From: Parietaria judaica | Lineage: Eukaryota; Streptophyta; Magnoliopsida; Rosales; Urticaceae | Length of the DNA stretch: 64,000 nucleotides | Assembly (NCBI GenBank): GCA_954871525.1 | Contig: CATOZS010000074.1 | Location: 1-64,000 of the forward strand | Direction: 5' to 3' | In this document: piece by piece, positions 63,088 to 64,000 of the stretch | Layout of the letters: every line of letters starts with the position of its first letter | Position numbering within the stretch: the first letter of the stretch is position 1 | Notes under the pieces: model-generated | Seen by the model: only the letters and a program-made list of their open reading frames with translations | Database searches by the model: none | What the model was told of the DNA's origin: nothing | Position numbers and translations under genes: made by a program

Positions 63088-63535
63088 TGATTAGAGAAAG
63101 AGAGACTAAAATTTTTCACGAGTAAGTTCCCTCCAAATATTTTCGTCTGAAATGAGCTCGGGTGTTTTCCGAAAACCAAATTCACCGTAAACCAAAACAC
63201 AGACACACTCTCTCTCTCCTCGACCCAAAACTTTGACGATGTTTGGCCGCGCCGTGAAGAATCGATTCGGACTTCGGACTCCGGGAAAAGGCGTGGAAGG
63301 TGATCCCTCCGAGCAAGACTCCCACTTTTGTCTCTCACGCCCTAACCCCAAAATCCTCTCTCTTTCTCACCATCAATTTTTAGTCTTCTCCCGCCATTTG
63401 ACGCCAACTTTCAGAGAAGAAGACCTTCGAATCTGAGCTTCCAAACCCATTAGTATTACCAGATCCAGATTCCAACCCTTCTCTATCCCCTCTTTTCCCA
63501 TCGAAATATTTACTTTCCCATTGCTTCATCCGCCG

Positions 63536-63544
63536 ACACGTGGC
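63536..63544 (+). promoter_or_regulatory. G-box / ABRE-like element
   Basis: ACACGTGGC contains the palindromic CACGTG core (63537-63542) bound by plant bZIP and bHLH factors. The context supports a promoter, but a single site can occur by chance. Confidence 0.4.
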
Positions 63545-63591
63545 AACTCAGAAGAAGCAACCCAATTCTCGCTTCTTTCTGGGGTTTTATG

Positions 63592-63609
63592 CTCTCTCTC
63601 TCTCTCTCT
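63592..63609 (+). repeat. (CT)9 microsatellite
   Basis: Nine CT units inside the presumed leader, a common location for such tracts in plant genes. Confidence 0.9.
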
Positions 63610-63693
63610 GTTTCGCCGTCAAAAGCTTGATCGGGTTTTCATGATCTTGCATGGTATGAAGCTTTGAGCTGTGGAGTGATCGTCGAGTGAAAG

Positions 63694-63919
63694 GTAATAA
63701 TATATTTGATCAAAATTTTCTTATGAGATTATTTCGTGTATAAATATTTTTCTGTGATTTTTCCTGGGAAACATGGAGTTTTAGAGGAAAAGCTTTTTTC
63801 TGGGTTTTTTTTTTGCTTACCAATAATCCAATATTTCTTAGTTTCAAAGCTTGAGTGATTATTTTTAGATTTTTTTTTTCTGGGATAAATTTGTTATGTT
63901 GTTCTTGGTTATGATTTAG
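63694..63919 (+). other. Possible 5' leader intron
   Basis: AAAG|GTAATAATA donor, very T-rich body (runs of T9 and T10), and TTATGATTTAG acceptor at 63919. These features match a plant 5' UTR intron. The acceptor is uncertain because the sequence after it may be a transposon insertion and the real acceptor may lie beyond the window. Confidence 0.35.
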
Positions 63920-64000
63920 CGGCCGCAAACTGCTAACTGCCCGCAAGTCTAATTTATGGGAAAACCGAGGGCGGTACGGGTATACCCATAGGCCGGAAAA
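63920..64000. other. GC-rich end segment, possible transposon start
   Basis: After TTTAG the sequence changes abruptly to GCGGCCGC...CTGCCCGCAAG...GGGCGGTACGGGTATACCC, rich in CCCGC/GCGGG words. That style is seen in some plant hAT-type elements, but no complete terminus or target duplication is visible, so the identity is open. Confidence 0.25.

Larger units (their letters stand above)
63100..63693 (+). promoter_or_regulatory. Probable promoter and 5' leader of a plant gene running off the right end
   Basis: Composition shifts to the CT-rich pattern usual for plant promoter/leader regions (CACTCTCTCTCTCC at about 63200, CCTCTCTCTTTCTC at about 63354, (CT)9 at 63592-63609). ACACGTGGC at 63536-63544 is a perfect G-box/ABRE core. 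A purine-rich end (GTCGAGTGAAAG) abuts a GT donor at 63694. No long open frame is convincing; the 67-codon frame at 63233 could be an upstream ORF or chance. The gene itself is outside the window. Confidence 0.4.

Noticed and set aside
63233..63436. 67-codon plus-strand frame as the first exon of the right-end gene
   Set aside because: It lies in a CT-rich leader-like region, lacks recognisable protein features and ends before the candidate intron; at most an upstream ORF.

Overview
The window is nuclear DNA from a flowering plant, most likely a eudicot. The evidence is a Ty3/Gypsy element of the plant Tat lineage (two RNase H domains, an extra antisense gene), plant-style TATA boxes, short T-rich GT-AG introns and a CT-rich, G-box-bearing gene front at the right end. 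I cannot name the species from sequence alone. Three zones follow each other.

(1) 1-48327: one uninterrupted AT-rich satellite array of about 280 monomers, basic length 174 bp, with recurrent 173-, 162- and 152-bp forms. Monomers are arranged in higher-order repeats (HORs) that change along the array: a 13-mer of exactly 2213 bp on the left (1-8.5 kb), an 8-mer of 1408 bp (10.4-14.1 kb), a family of 2.24-2.42 kb units (14.1-34 kb), then a mosaic of shorter units, and finally degraded monomers at the right edge (45.4-48.3 kb). Each monomer carries a palindrome of up to 42 bp, and most length variation falls in it. The design (about 170 bp, HORs, dyad symmetry, Gypsy element at the edge) suggests a centromeric or pericentromeric satellite, but nothing here proves centromere function. 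Long minus-strand reading frames in the array exist because 174 is a multiple of 3; I do not regard them as genes.

(2) 48328-61624: a composite Tat-lineage retrotransposon block in the order internal region - LTR - internal region, all in plus orientation and cut off at both ends. Copy 1 has lost its 5' LTR and most of its primer-binding site, carries a 953-bp deletion in gag and has in-frame stops in pol. Its gag-protease stop (CAA TAG CAA TTA) matches the tobacco mosaic virus readthrough context. Downstream of pol lie 63-bp and 35-bp tandem repeats, and then a complete-looking spliced antisense gene (58294 to 54618, minus strand) with its own TATA box and poly(A) signal. The single LTR (58859-59549) is followed by a primer-binding site and the gag of copy 2, which stops abruptly at 61612 next to a short templated insertion.

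(3) 61625-64000: flanking DNA with a second, strongly diverged tandem repeat (about 340-bp dimers of about 170-bp halves), a small TTGCTCG-rich repeat patch, a (TA)n microsatellite, and what looks like the promoter, 5' leader and first intron of an ordinary plant gene running off the right end, possibly with another transposon beginning at about 63920.

The points most worth following up are the four-exon antisense gene inside the retrotransposon, the virus-like leaky stop, and the palindrome-centred instability of the HOR satellite.
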